Part shown: one piece after another, positions 21,526 through 33,380 of the stretch
Position numbering within the stretch: the stretch's first letter is position 1
How the letters are laid out: every line of letters starts with the position of its first letter
Assembly (NCBI GenBank): GCA_003439945.1
Contig: QVRM01002280.1
Span: forward strand, 27,192 to 91,191
Origin: Dermanyssus gallinae
Lineage: Eukaryota; Arthropoda; Arachnida; Mesostigmata; Dermanyssidae
Direction: 5' to 3'
Length of the DNA: 64,000 nucleotides
Position numbers and translations under genes: made by a program
The notes under the pieces: model-generated
The model's input: the letters and a program-made list of their open reading frames with translations, nothing else
Databases searched by the model: none
What the model was told of the DNA's origin: nothing

Positions 21526-22476
21526 GTAAGTGTCGATCTTTGACTAGGAGCTCCAGTCGCCAAAACGCACATTAGCAGCAGTGCTGGCGCGCTCAGCACG
21601 TATGTCAGAGCCGCCACAGGTTGTTCTGCCCACAGAGCCGAAACACCGGTCTGATTGAAACTCGCAATTTCTTAGAGATAGCGTAGATGTTTTTCTGGAC
21701 TCTGCTGTCAACAAAGCTGAAGCTGACGGACTGAACAAGTTGGCCAGACGTTGGACTGAAACGTGTACTTACCAAGCGCACTGAACGGTACATAGTCGCC
21801 GCGTGAAATCTCTCTGCTATATGCCATACGATGCGGTCTCAGCAGAGAGGGAAAGCTTATTATGACGCAACTTGCCGCGCCACGGCTTTGGTTGAGCTCA
21901 TGTTTCAAAAACCGCGTCCTATTAGAATGAAAATGGCAACATTGAGAAACAGTCGAATCTGCAAGTTTCGACAAGCTGGACACGTGCGGTCGAGGGGCAG
22001 GTGCAGTCAGCTGAAGACGGCCGAACTTGGCAAGTGGATCTTATTGGCGTGCTTTGCTTCTGAAAGCGAGTCGCCGCTATATAATTGCTTGTTACAGACG
22101 CTGGCAAACCCAATTGCTATGCTTAAGATTCAACTACCATAACCGCCTCGTTTGAAACCGATTTTCCAGATTCCAAGTATTCTATCGCAAAACTACTTCA
22201 GCGATTTTTGCTGAAATGACAGAGAAAATGACCGAGGCTAGCGCAGTTAATGTGTACCTCGCCAAAGAGCTTTGGGATGAATGTCATGCACTAGTCGGCA
22301 CGTATTTGCAAACTATAATACAATACATTGTGTATGGCTACCATCACTTGATATGTTCGACCCAAGGATTTTGCCAAGTTGATGATCAATGTCGTTGCCG
22401 GTTCTGTACATACGCTAGATACCACCTAGCGAGCTATAGAGCGAACCCGAGAGCATATACAGACTAAGTAATGCCT

Positions 22477-22478
<2 letters not shown>
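21526..22478. other. Unassigned stretch, weak ORFs
   Basis: Holds + open frames of 103 codons (21831-22142) and 83 codons (22216-22467, ATG start). Neither has a recognisable domain. Confidence 0.3.

Positions 22479-22479
<1 letters not shown>

Positions 22480-22514
<35 letters not shown>
22480..22514. repeat. (TA)n array
   Basis: Pure TA dinucleotide run of about 17 units. Confidence 0.9.
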
Positions 22515-22518
<4 letters not shown>

Positions 22519-22792
22519 AAAATGTTATCTAAAAAAGAAACACGAAACTTTTCTATTAGGCTATTTGGAATATTGAAGGCGACCTAACGCACACTCTAAA
22601 AGTAAAGGTATCCACTTGCCATCTTTAGGAGTAACACAGGCCCAAGCGCCTCCTTTCTGGATAGCTAAAATTGCCTGCAATGCTAGCATTCAAAATCTTC
22701 TCACCACCTTGCAAATGCAATTAAATTTCGAAGCTTGCAGAAACTTGCTTTGCTTGAAAACAGTCTTCGGGCCATAAATGACCTCGTTCAGA

Positions 22793-22821
22793 ATTTATAT
22801 ATAATATATATATATATATAT
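22793..22821. repeat. (TA)n array
   Basis: Interrupted TA run just upstream of the GC-rich exon candidate at 22858. Confidence 0.85.
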
Positions 22822-22857
22822 GTCTGTGTAAGTATGTAAGCACTGCAGACTCTCGCC

Positions 22858-22995
22858 ATGAGTTGCGATAGCCGGCCGGCATTTACGAAGGCCAGCTACA
22901 AGTTGGCTCTGGTTAGAGAAAAGTTCGTTTTCCTGCCACAAGGCCGTTGCAGTCGGTGCGGCCACGAGCCGCGCCGAAACAGACTCCTTCGGCAC
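22858..22995 (+). CDS. Candidate first coding exon, small basic protein
   Basis: An ATG in fair context (CTCGCCATGA) opens 46 codons that end at a GTAAGA donor in phase 0, inside a GC-rich island (22850-23190). The peptide starts MSCDSRPAFTKASYKLAL and ends with CSRCGHEPRRNRLLRH, which has a C-x2-C pair and many arginines. No family was recognised. Beyond the donor the frame stays open for 19 more codons and becomes proline/arginine-rich. Confidence 0.35.
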
Positions 22996-23568
22996 GTAAG
23001 ACGGCCCCGGCGGACGGGCCACGCTTGTTTGTTCCGTCCTGATTTTCCCCCTTGATTATGTACTCTGGCCACACAAGGCCCTCAGACAAAACTGCGCCCT
23101 CAAACGACCTCATGACGGTCTGGCCCAATTCGAATCTCGCCTCCGTTTCTCAGCTGCCCCACCACCAGTTGCCGTGCGAGGCGCGCCACAAGTCTCTCAG
23201 GTCTTTTATTGCTAGTATTCTTGTTGGTATCGTAGAGCTTGTTTAGAAGTCAGACGTCTGAATCGTGGTGATTTCTGATGGTTGAAGATGTTGATGCGAA
23301 AATGCTAAATGAACGTCATCTGGGCCGTCTTTGTAACGTAATTCATATCGCTACACTCGAATACTGCTACTGCGTCTAATGGTACGCCTGCGGCTATACT
23401 CCTTTTATAGCTGGTACTACCTTTCTTGTGGCAACTTCCACATTACATCCTGCTCAAAATTACGCCACGCTCTGTCGGACGTGTCAGCCGGGGAATTCTG
23501 ACCAGCCTGCAGCAAACCGACCGCAGATTTGTCATTTGTCCATTCATTAGGCACAGGCTCCAATTAAG

Positions 23569-23604
23569 ATGGCGACCGCCCAAGACGTACGTCTTGGGCG
23601 CCAT
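23569..23604. repeat. Near-perfect palindrome centred on GACGTACGTC
   Basis: ATGGCG and CGCCCAAGACGT are mirrored by ACGTCTTGGGCG and CCAT, with two extra bases in the left arm. There is no spacer, so it is a true palindrome of about 36 bp. Confidence 0.65.
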
Positions 23605-24072
23605 TTGTGCCAGGATATCATTGCCATACTAGGCCCGGCACTACCGGTAAGGGAATACGTATTGTCGCCGTTTCAGGCTACCTCAGACATCGGAAACAAC
23701 AAAGCACGACGCAGGTCTACACACAAAGCAAAACGCAATTCCGCAAGCAACTCGGCACTACGTAACACTGCTGTATGGAGCTATGCTTAGCTGATAGCAG
23801 GGTTAATGATCTAGCTTTATGTTAGCCTATTCCCTCCTGCTTACCGTTTTTTTTAATTTTTTTTTTATAAATATACTTCAGAACGTTTTGATCCTCCCTA
23901 TATTTATGCTTACAGTTAGTGATATGCAGTGACACCTTAGTTCACGCGTGAAATATTATAGGTGGTATAAGATGCAATCTAAAATGAAATGGGAGGTTAA
24001 GCGATAGATTTCGCAAGGTGGGTACTAGAGCCCCGTTTCGTCGTGTCGAGCTGTCCAGTGTAGTGCGCAGCG

Positions 24073-24098
24073 ATATATATATATATATATATATATAT
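24073..24098. repeat. (TA)n array at LINE 3' end
   Basis: The TA run touches the (GATT)n-like 3' tail of the minus-strand CR1/L2-like element. Confidence 0.9.
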
Positions 24099-24364
24099 TG
24101 ATTGATTGATTTATTTATTCGCTTGATAAGTGTGTGTACACATATCACCCTTTTATATCAGGGGCGCATTGTGCTGCAGCTATCAATTACCTATATTGTA
24201 GTCCTCCCTTATTTGTCCTTATGTGTTGAACATCTTCCATCGGGATAATCTCTGCTTAGTAATTTCAACCTGTGCCTTTTCTGCATCCTTACATAGTCCT
24301 AGCGCTTCCCCTAATTTTAAATTCCTAATCCCTCCCAATTGTTCACATTCCCTAACTAGATGCT

Positions 24365-27348
24365 CTATCGTTTCTTCTCTCTACCGCATATCCGACAAAT
24401 CGTTGTTCTTAATTCCTCATAACAGCTTCGCTGCACCCTTGTATCTAACATACCGGCTCTCGCATCCGCTAACAGCCCGCTGCCTCTTGTATTATCATAT
24501 AACAATGTTACCTCACCCCTTTTTAATTTCATTTTTCCGTATATTTCTTTTAAACTAGTTTTCTGCATGAGTGCTGCCCGCCATTTCTCTGTGTATGCTG
24601 CCTTTACCCTACTCTTAATTTGTCTACTGGACATAGCAGCGTCTGCCCATTGTTTACTATTAAGTCCTATCTGTCTTGCTGCGAATTCCACCCTCCTATC
24701 CCATTTTGTTTTCACCCCCATTGCTCTTTTTACCCATTGTATCTTCTTAACCCATCGTTCATCATTCAATGTCTTAATTCGGGTGCAATACCTGAGTTTA
24801 CTTTAAACTTCTCTTTCGATGAATTTTGACATACCGCCTTCCCCTTCAAGAGAACTCCTTGCTACAGTTAAAACGGCACCCCTAATGAGAATCGAATTAC
24901 TTCTCTTTGAATCCCTTCTAACTTTCTCTACAAGCCTGAGCTATGCACTAGCACAGCATTTCCAAAAGTCAGCCCAGGTACGTACATTGCCTTCCAAATG
25001 TCTCTTGTAACCACATATCTATTAAACCCCCAAAGACTTTTGCATCTTACTGAATTCCTACCCTTCTCTGCTTTCTTTATTCTTAATATTTCCTCCTCCT
25101 TCATTAATTCTTCTTTGGACCCTAGAGTCACACCTAGATATTTATATTGATTCTGATACCCTAATTCCTTTCCCTGCAACCTAAGCTTTTTCTCCATTGT
25201 AACGCCCGAAAATACTACAATAGCGCTCTTTTTTTCGTTGAATATCATATCTAGTTCATCTGCCGCCTTTCCACAAACATCAAGCATTCCTTGAACCTCT
25301 CCTACGCTCCTTCCTAAGATAACCATATCATCTGCAAACAACAAAAGAGGGATTCTAATACAAGTTTCCCTTTCACCTATCTGCCACCCTAACCCGGTGT
25401 TATCCACTTTTCTGGCAATTCTTTCTATATATATTAAAAAAAGAATCGATGATAAAGGGCATCCCTGCCTCACCCCTTTAGCAACACTATATTCACTCGA
25501 TTCCCCCTCTTTTCGTTTGATCATTACTGTGTTGTCCCTATAAATTTCCTCTAATAAGCCTATCCAACTTGCGTCAAATCCTTCTTCTGCCATAAACTTG
25601 TACAATGTATCTCTATTAACCATATCATAAGCTTTTCGTAGATCCAAAAAACCCGCAATACAACCCTGTCCCCTCATCCTAGATATTTCAACAATTTGAC
25701 TCAACAAGAAAATATGGTCGTCTAACCTATATCCCTTTCTAAACCCACATTGCCATTCCCCAATTTTACTATTCGCTTCTAACTTATCTTGTACCCGACA
25801 CTTAAAAATTTGCATGAACATACGGTACCTAATTGGTGTTACAGTTATTGGTCGTCTATTTTTCAAATCATTGTTATCGACGCCATCCTTTGGTAGCAAT
25901 GATACTCTTCCTTTACGCCAGCTTCTCGGTATGCTACTCCCGTTAAAGATGCTATTAAAAACTTTAGATAAGTAACTTAAGTAGTCTTCTCCTAACGCGT
26001 TTACTATCTCCATTGTTATTCCGTCTAGCCCGCATGCCGTTTTCCCTTCATTTTTCTAATGACTTGTTTTATTTCTTCTACCTCTGTACTTATACCTGTA
26101 TTTAGTCTTGCCCTTCCTTCGCTGACTCTATCACTAATGAAAAAAAGTGCTTCTACCGCCGCATTCATCTCTTCCTTTGTGTACACTTTTTCATGTTCAA
26201 TATTAGTCATACTTTTTCCTGCATTGACTACATATGCCCAGAATCGCTTTGCCCGTTGTCCTCTTGGAGCTTCTAATATACTATTAAATTCCTGTTCGTC
26301 TTGCCGTTTTATTCCTTCTTGCACCAAATGCTGAACCTTTGCTTTTGCCTGCATATATCTTTGCCAGTATTCCTCGCCCTTACCTGGGTCCCTACCTACC
26401 ATCTTCCTGTGCTCCCTGCTCCACTTTTTTCTTTCTAATACAGCCTCTCCAATTTCCCTACTCCACCACCCCCTCTCTCCCCATCTTACGCCCTTAACTA
26501 CTTTATAACATTCATCATATTTATCCCGTATTATTTTATGCATTTCATCTAGATCCATCTCTATGGTGTCCCCTAAGAGCTTTTTAATTTCATCTATTCT
26601 ACGTGCCCATTTCTGTGTGTCTATAACTTTTTTGTCTACTTTTAACTTCTTGGTAACTAATGTCCGCCCTGTAACTTCCACCCAATTATGGTCACTGCCA
26701 ATGTTCCATTCCTTTTCTTCATCCACAATCATCTCTCCCACCCATTCCTGAATTTTGCCTTTGACCATAATATAATCTATACATGACTTCCTATTTCCCT
26801 GACTATACGTATATTTTCCAACCACAACTTTATCCAAATTTAGTATATTCAAACCTGCCGTTGATACCCATTGTAATAGCATTTTTCCTTCCACATCTTC
26901 TCTCCCGTCTAACTGGTGAATATGCGCGTTCATATCTCCAAGGCACATAATTCCCATCTCCCGACTATTTGCGACTACGTCCGTTAGTTCACTGTACAAT
27001 TTTCTATCTTCTTCTAGCGTATTACTTACGCCCTGTAAATCCCTACAATTCTTGTTACCCCGCTAAGCCATCCAATGTCAACCACCACCAAGTCTTTCAT
27101 CTTCAATTCAGTCACTTCTCTAGCTACTATTTTTTCCTTAATAAATATACCTACTCCTCCAAACCTATTTTCTCCTGCTCCCGTTTTTCTATGTGTTCCA
27201 TACCAATTGTATCCATGAAACCCCGGTGGCACTTCTGTCTCACATAGATGTGTCTCTGTTACTACCATTATATCAACTCCTCCCACTTACCCCGTCTTCT
27301 ACCACCTCTTATATTTAGCAATGCTATCCGTCGGAAAGGTGTTCTCAT
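24365..27348 (-). pseudogene. LINE ORF2: endonuclease and reverse transcriptase
   Basis: Starts at ATG 27348 (MRTPFRRIALLNIRGG). The endonuclease has N in LNIRGG, E in VVTETHL, the LGDMNAH motif and GSDHNWVEV, so all expected catalytic motifs are visible. The RT keeps motif A (GFLDLRKAYD), motif B (KGVRQGCPLS) and an intact FADD box (LLLFADDMVILG, near 25.33 kb). The C-terminus has a cysteine pair in CRICGREKKR. Frameshifts lie near 27283, 27030 and 26045 and again between 24930 and 24770. The function, if repaired by recoding or true sequence, would be target-primed reverse transcription. Confidence 0.9.
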
Positions 27349-27392
27349 CTTTTTACCTCTTTTTCCTCTTTTATATCGCTTTCGGCGTCTAC

Positions 27393-29187
27393 TTAATAAT
27401 TTTCGAGATTCGCAAAGTTGCCCATGGCCAACCTCCGAATTACATCCAACGCTCCCTCTAGTTCCAATACTCCCCGTTGTCTCGTTTCCATTTGTATTTG
27501 CGTTTCCCGATTGCTGTGCTCTCGGTTTATATATTTGTTGTCCCTTTGTCTTCTGTAGCCTATGTCCCTCCAGTTGCCTCCCTGATTCATGTTGTGTATG
27601 GTGTTTTGGTTTTGCCATCCAATCGTTTGTTGTGTTCTTCCCCCGTAGTGTCCCTCCCTGTTTATATATCCGTTTCCCGACCCCCAATGGTTATCTTCTT
27701 GAGGCCTCATAACATGTCTATATGGTATTCGTCCTTGATCCACAAATCGTGGCGGATATTCTTCGTGCTTTACCTGCCTATGCGTGGCCCTTCCCCCTAC
27801 TTTCCGAGTTATCATTTTTATTTTAAGCCATTCGCAGGCTCTCCGGCCAATTGGTCGTGCCGCCATTTGAGCACCTACCTCACCGTAGTGAACACCGTCC
27901 GGAGCCATGGCTCTAGCGGTATCCTGTATGTATTCCAGGGGTAGGTATTCAAAGTTCGCTGCCCGCACCATGGGAGCTATTTTCATATTAACAGCCCTGC
28001 AAGCCCCCCTGTAGTCTCGTCCCGCCTTCCGGTCAACTGTTTTTGGCAATGAGCATACCGTCAATTTAATTCTACGCTTATTGCAGAAATCTATTAATTT
28101 TTCTACTTGTTTACTAACCTCCCTAACTGCTTCCATCTCACTTTTCGCCTGTATTACATCTATTAACCCTGCATGAAATATTAATCTCTGTTCTACATTG
28201 TCAAACATATCCATACCTTCTTCAATTAATTTTACAACAGCTCTTGATGTCCCCCCTCTTTTCCCAAGAATTGTGATCCCTACCGTATTTCTCGGAATAA
28301 TGTTTCCTAACTTTTCTTCTATCTTTAATATGTTCGAATCCCCAGCAATTACTACCCTTTTACCAACTGGTGGTAAGGTTTGCAGTTGGTCTTCTGTTTC
28401 CAGCTGCTTCTAGATGTTGTTTACTCTGTTGAAATGTCGTCTTCTCCGGCACATCAACAGCAGCATCCTCTCGTTTTCTTTGTTGTTGTAGAGTCATTTG
28501 CCGGCCATCATCCCCGCGTACTTCTTCATCTTCGCCGGTCTTGTCATTCTCAATATTATCCTCTCTCTTGTCCTCGTCATTACGACTCAGCTCAAGATCT
28601 ATTACTTCCTCCTCTGCTAGTCTCGCTATTTCTCTCGCTTCTTTGTCTCGAATCCATGCTTTTAGTTGGTCCACACCGGCCGTTACGCCCGGCATAATTT
28701 CCTCTATCGCTGCAACTCTCTGTTCTAATTTCTCCCTCCTCTTCTCTTCATCAACGTTCTCTCCAACAGCAGTGTTAGCAAGCTGTCTTCGTTGGCGTTC
28801 CTCTACTTTCCTCTCAAATCTGTCAAGTCGTTCGGTCAGCTCCTGCTTCACCGCGGCGATCTGCTCTTCTCTCTCCTCCAATGCGGTTTCTTTCTCTTCA
28901 ATTTGTTTTAGTCTTTTTTGCACATCGGCCATGCACGTCTCCCACTTGTTTTGCATTTCGTTTGCAACACTGCACTACTTGTCCGCCTCTGCTTTGACTT
29001 TCGCCATCTGTGCGTTCATCTGCCGATGTGTAGCACATCCCGGGCAACCAGCAAACGGCGGATTCCTCTCTGCAGTTTTTTTTCTGTCCATCATGTTCCC
29101 ACACGTGCACACTGCTATTCTACTTAAGGGCACGTATGTAGTCGACGCAGCGCCACTCCGCGTGTTTATGACTCTAGATATATTCAT
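27393..29187 (-). pseudogene. LINE ORF1: zinc motif, coiled coil and SGNH esterase
   Basis: From ATG at 29187, an N-terminal cysteine motif (AVCTCG ... GCPGCATH) leads to a TAG near 28975. In the same frame it continues to a long coiled coil of charged heptads (KRLKQIEEKETALEEREEQ). Near 28375 the frame shifts by one base into the esterase: block I RVVIAGDSN, block III-like FHAGLIDV and block V PDGVHYGEVG, which supply the Ser and the Asp/His of an SGNH hydrolase. A Gln/Asn/Arg-rich tail ends at 27393. ORF1 would bind the element RNA; the esterase role in retrotransposition is not settled. Confidence 0.85.
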
Positions 29188-29265
29188 GGAGTTATCACCA
29201 CCGTCAGATTATATATATAAGGTTTATTATAACAATATGTACTTATTTTAAGGTGTAATAGAACT

Positions 29266-29266
<1 letters not shown>

Positions 29267-29294
<28 letters not shown>
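29267..29294. repeat. (TA)n array
   Basis: TA run between the 5' end of the CR1/L2-like LINE and the decayed foldback element. A TTTATTATA-containing segment repeats on both sides of it (about 29221 and 29298). Confidence 0.85.
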
Positions 29295-29297
<3 letters not shown>

Positions 29298-29309
29298 TTA
29301 TTATATCTA

Positions 29310-29790
29310 TATGTACCTATTTTAAAGTTTAATAGAACTCAGCGAGAAAATAATTGTTTCCTATGGACGGAGCAGGTAGAAACGTCTTGTTTAGGAGTTA
29401 GGATACAATTTATAAAAGTAACTATGCTGTTGTGCAAATGCTACGTCCGCAGCAGAACTAGTGAACGCATGAATGGACCGATTATGTCTTACGTTGAAGC
29501 GTTTACGTGCAGAGCCGTAAACTTTTTCTATTACGACTAAAAATGTACAACCAACAGACTATTCTTAGTAGCAAATTTGATGCCCATCACGTTCGTACCA
29601 ACGTGATAGTGCTGCGTTACGAAGTTGCCTCGGTATCGAAAATGAAAGCATACATACTTGCTAGCATTTGGCAGAATAGCTATTTTATAAATTGGATCCT
29701 CACTTCTGCATAAGACGTTTCCGTCTCCTCCTTCCATTGGCAAATATGATTTTCTTGCCGAGTTCTACCAAAACTTACAACAGTACATAT
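29310..29790. mobile_element. Decayed foldback element related to family F2
   Basis: Shares AATAGAACTCAGCGAGAAAA, ATGCCCATCACGTTCGTACC and GTGCTGCGTTACGAAGTTGC-like strings with the inner part of the palindrome at 18126-19449. Left and right parts are still partly inverted copies (TAGAACTCAGCGAGAAAATA against TTTCTTGCCGAGTTCTACCA). The symmetry is largely lost, so it is an older copy. Confidence 0.65.
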
Positions 29791-29802
29791 TGTTATGGTA
29801 GC

Positions 29803-29805
<3 letters not shown>

Positions 29806-29851
<46 letters not shown>
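29806..29851. repeat. (TA)n array
   Basis: Pure TA run of about 23 units flanked by an inverted GCTACTA / TAGTAGC pair. Confidence 0.9.
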
Positions 29852-29854
<3 letters not shown>

Positions 29855-29979
29855 GCAAAAAGCTAGCAATAAATATCTAAGAGTTTTGGTGCACGCGCAG
29901 AGAGAATGCGGTATTAAGAGTCAATCGGGATACCTTGAGTGAAGGCAAATATTAAGAGTAAAGCCCTGCAATCTCCACA

Positions 29980-30485
29980 TCTAGGCACTCTGCTGTACCC
30001 TTCCACTTTCCGCATGGCTGCCGCTATCAGGATAAGAGCCCCAACACGCAAACCCTTACCTGGCGACGGGAACGAGGTCGCTACTTACGGTCTACATCAA
30101 TTGAGCTGTCCGGGAAGCTCTGGAAAAATTTTACGGCACATAAAGTTAAATTCAATTATTAAACGAGCCTTTAGGAAGACAAGGTTGCCGGCTAAACTGA
30201 AATCTCGGGGCCTTGAACTGGACGATGAAAAGAGACCTGATGGCGTGACCGCACCTTTATGGTAGTACAGCTGGTGTTTAGCCGGGGATGCCACAGTGTT
30301 CTGCAGCGTAGCTTCCTCGTATCTCGTTTATGGCTGCGTCAGGACAGGAGGGGCAGAGAAGCACGTCGGACAGGAAAAGAGGCGCAAAAACACAGATTTC
30401 GAGAACAGGCTCCATTTCGTACCGTGCGAAGTGAAGAATTCCTGTCTTAAGGGTTTCATTTCCTGGATCTGGGCAGAGGAACTAT
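29980..30485 (+). pseudogene. LINE C-terminal fragment, same type as the 1.8-4.9 kb element
   Basis: One + frame, broken by a TAG at 30263-30265, reads ILRHIKLNSIIKRAF, LELDDEKRPDGVTAPLW, then CLAGDATVFCSVASSYLV, GGAEKHVGQEKRRKN and LHFVPCEV. Relatives have RHNxLNDIIxRAL, DGKRPDGxTxxPW, CLxWDVTVxDTxAxSYV, GGAAExAAxxKRxKY and FVPxAVET in this order. It is a 5'- and 3'-truncated piece, and a family S SINE interrupts or follows it at 30488. Confidence 0.7.
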
Positions 30486-30487
30486 CG

Positions 30488-30660
30488 GCCTGTCATTTGC
30501 GGGCTGACCCACAGCCAACATTTAACGTCCACGGAAGTGCTTTCGCATTGCTTCGTAAGACGGACCCTGTAAATACAAATGTGCAGCGGCGGGGATTGAA
30601 CTCGAATCAGACGTATCTGTCTTTTCCGGTCGCAAGGCACCACGCCACCGGGCTCGACTA
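30488..30660 (-). mobile_element. tRNA-derived SINE, family S, copy 3 (minus)
   Basis: Read on the minus strand it shows the head CGAGCCCGGTGGCGTGGTGC, a box B equivalent (GAGTTCAATCCCCGCC), GGGTCCGTCTTACGAAGCAA, GTGGACGTTAAAT and GGGTCAGCCCGCA. It sits in a LINE fragment in the opposite orientation. Confidence 0.8.
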
Positions 30661-30689
30661 AAGACGGTAACTGCAAGCGCAGAGGCGGC

Positions 30690-30690
<1 letters not shown>

Positions 30691-30720
<30 letters not shown>
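30691..30720. repeat. (TA)n array
   Basis: Pure TA run 30 bp beyond the 5' end of the minus-strand SINE. Confidence 0.9.
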
Positions 30721-30722
<2 letters not shown>

Positions 30723-32079
30723 GACTTTGTTTGCAGTTCACCTTCTGTGGAAGACCAACTCTGTGTGAGAACTTAGCACATGCCACATTACATTTTGTTT
30801 CATCTTGCCCATTTAAACTGATTTTTTTACGTTTACAAACTCATTTTAAAACTCACATGTGTACCTTAGAGCAACTGTGAGCATATTCTTAAGTGAACGC
30901 CAGAAACCTTTGCTCATATACGTTTTTGGCAAAGCCTGCACTGAATACCATCTACTGCAGACCTCATTCTAGTAGCTAGCCTCGTTGTACCAGTTCAATT
31001 TTGGGTGATGCATATTTCCGTATCTTTTCTTGCCATCGATTAGGTTGACCGGCCTGCTTCCGAAAAAAATCAATGACGAGCCTGCGCTTGGTAAAATATT
31101 GTTAGAGACCTTATCGGCTCGATAGGTTGCGCTTCCGTTTAAGTGATTTGGCTGACACCAAACTGGACCCATTTCACACCCACACCTGCCAAGAAGACAA
31201 CGTGACACGGCACTAGGCTCTACTAACAGCACAATCATCCATGGCGGCCCGCCTTTAGAAAATGTAATAGAATGCAATGTTAGATGAGTCGTCTCCTGTA
31301 ATAACTCCGACTTTAAGCGCATAGATTTCGAATAGAAGTCGATGCGGTTTGCGGTATTTAGCCAGTCAAGCGTACTTGCATGCACAACAAAACTGTTAAT
31401 CGCACACACGTCTGTCCCGCTAAAAAGACACCAATTCTTTTCGGAAAACAGACTCAGAAAGGTTTATCAGTTTTGAAATTATTCTTAAAGCATAATAACG
31501 TGGCATATTGACAGATGAGAAAATCAAACCGTAAACGTTGTCAATAAACAACTGCGTAATTAATAAAAATATTATATACGACGTGCACTACATGGGGTCG
31601 AAACGTGAAAATTTCTACTTCACAGTATGACGTCGTTAGCTCGTTCTGGGCAACGCCCACTGTGACAGCGGCTGCTGCTGCTGCTGTTGCTGTGCCTATT
31701 GCTATAGTCACTTTGTTCCCTGGCTTTTGTTGCTGTTGTTGTGCCTTTACATGAGACGAAGTGCCTGTCGTTACGCAGGGCGTCGTGTTAGCGTAACGCT
31801 ACGGTCCTAGTACAGCGTGTAGAAGTAGCCATAGACCATTAAAGCATTACATTCGGTCCCGCCTTGAGTTATTATTTACGAGCAACTAACTACTTTACGT
31901 CAAGCTTAGGATGTTAACTAAACGAAGCCAACTAAACAAAGCACTGCCTGAGAATGAACACTAATGCGTTGTACTTTCCTCACTACCTAGGTAGCACCAA
32001 TCGGTCAAGGTACACTTCTGTCTGGCTCCCAAACCTAAACTCAATTTACAGATCCCGAACAGACTGAATATCATGCCTG

Positions 32080-32117
<38 letters not shown>

Positions 32118-33114
32118 GTCGGTAGCTTACACGATTAATGACACTTTTCAGATTAAAATACACGCAGTGAAATAGCACTTGTGAGTTAAGGAACAAGGTC
32201 TATATGCACCTATGCATATATGTGTATATTTATATACGTCGTTTAAACACCGACAATGAAATGTTCGTCATTGCGATCATTCGGCTAAACATAGCCAATA
32301 AGCAGCGTTAACTATCTTATTTTGTCAGTTCCACTCAGAAATCATGCGCACAAAAACTACGTTAAATCCTGTTCACCAAATCCAGTTACGTTCAGTGGTG
32401 ACTATGGTCGCCCACCTTCCTGTGCCGGCGGCTTCGTCGACCTTCTCTCGGTTCTCCTCCGTCTACCCGTCTTGTCTATAAAGTCTCCTTATCTGGGAAC
32501 CTTTACACGCTTCACCGATTCTAATTCCTTCATACGCGAACGTATACTACTAGTGTGTGTCTGTGTCTCTCTGCTTTTCTGTGTATGTGAGTGGGTATGA
32601 GAGAGAGATAGAGAGAGGTACCAGAGTGTTCTTCTACGTTCCTCTAGCGAGGCCGTAAACCAAGAATAGCAGCAGCGGAAGAAGAAGGCTATTGGAGTGT
32701 GACTCCCATAGCCACCGGCCATTCTACCATCCACCGGCTTAGCTTCTTGAGATGTGATTAGCGTGGCGCCCTCCTTTCGCGGTGGGAGTGGTGTCGCTTA
32801 CTGTCTGTGCCTCGGGATAACGTGATAGATAGCGCACATGGGGGGGGGGGTGGAGCCTTTGGCTTCCTTCAGCCGAATCGACGCGATATACGGCGATATA
32901 CAGTGTTGGGATTGATACGTATCTGCAACCCATGCGCACAGTACGCTTCCCTTTGGCGAAACAAAGCGATTACTGACGCCACGCCCGTAAACTCGGCTAA
33001 CACATGCCAGTGGTCATTCATATGTCTAGCTATCTACATCCAAGACAGCAAGCGTTTCTGTTGTTGCTGTCATTGTTGCTGAGCACAAATGCACGCATGC
33101 GTTTACAACAAGCA
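30721..33114. other. Intergenic stretch, low-complexity patches, no gene recognised
   Basis: A minus frame of 146 codons (30969-31409) has no recognisable motif. CTG/TTG triplet repeats occur at 31670-31745, a TA array at 32084-32115, GT/GA-rich tracts at 32552-32620 and a poly-G run near 32840. Confidence 0.4.
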
Positions 33115-33310
33115 TATATATAGATATATCTATATATATATATATAGCTGTATATATAGATATTGTATATGTATATATAGATATAGAGACATATAGTAGA
33201 TATATATATCTATATTATACTATTATGTATATATATTCTATATATGGTATTACTATAATCTATATATATATATATATGTATATATAGATCTATCTAATAT
33301 ATCTCTAATG

Positions 33311-33362
<52 letters not shown>

Positions 33363-33380
33363 TATATATATATATATACG
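33115..33380. repeat. Complex (TATATAGA)n / (TA)n array
   Basis: About 265 bp of TA interrupted by TAGATATATC-type units, ending in a long pure TA run (33315-33358). Confidence 0.85.

Larger units (their letters stand above)
24096..29205 (-). mobile_element. Nearly full-length CR1/L2-like LINE
   Basis: The minus strand carries a complete LINE layout: short leader, ORF1 (zinc motif, coiled coil, SGNH esterase), a 45-bp gap, ORF2 (endonuclease, RT, C-terminal zinc knuckle), a 3' UTR, and a tail of tandem AATC units before a TA array. Esterase-bearing ORF1 proteins and short-repeat 3' ends are known traits of the CR1/L2 group. The proteins are well preserved, but several frame breaks are present (about five shifts and one TAG). 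This suggests a recent insertion that has decayed slightly, or indel errors in the assembly. Confidence 0.9.
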
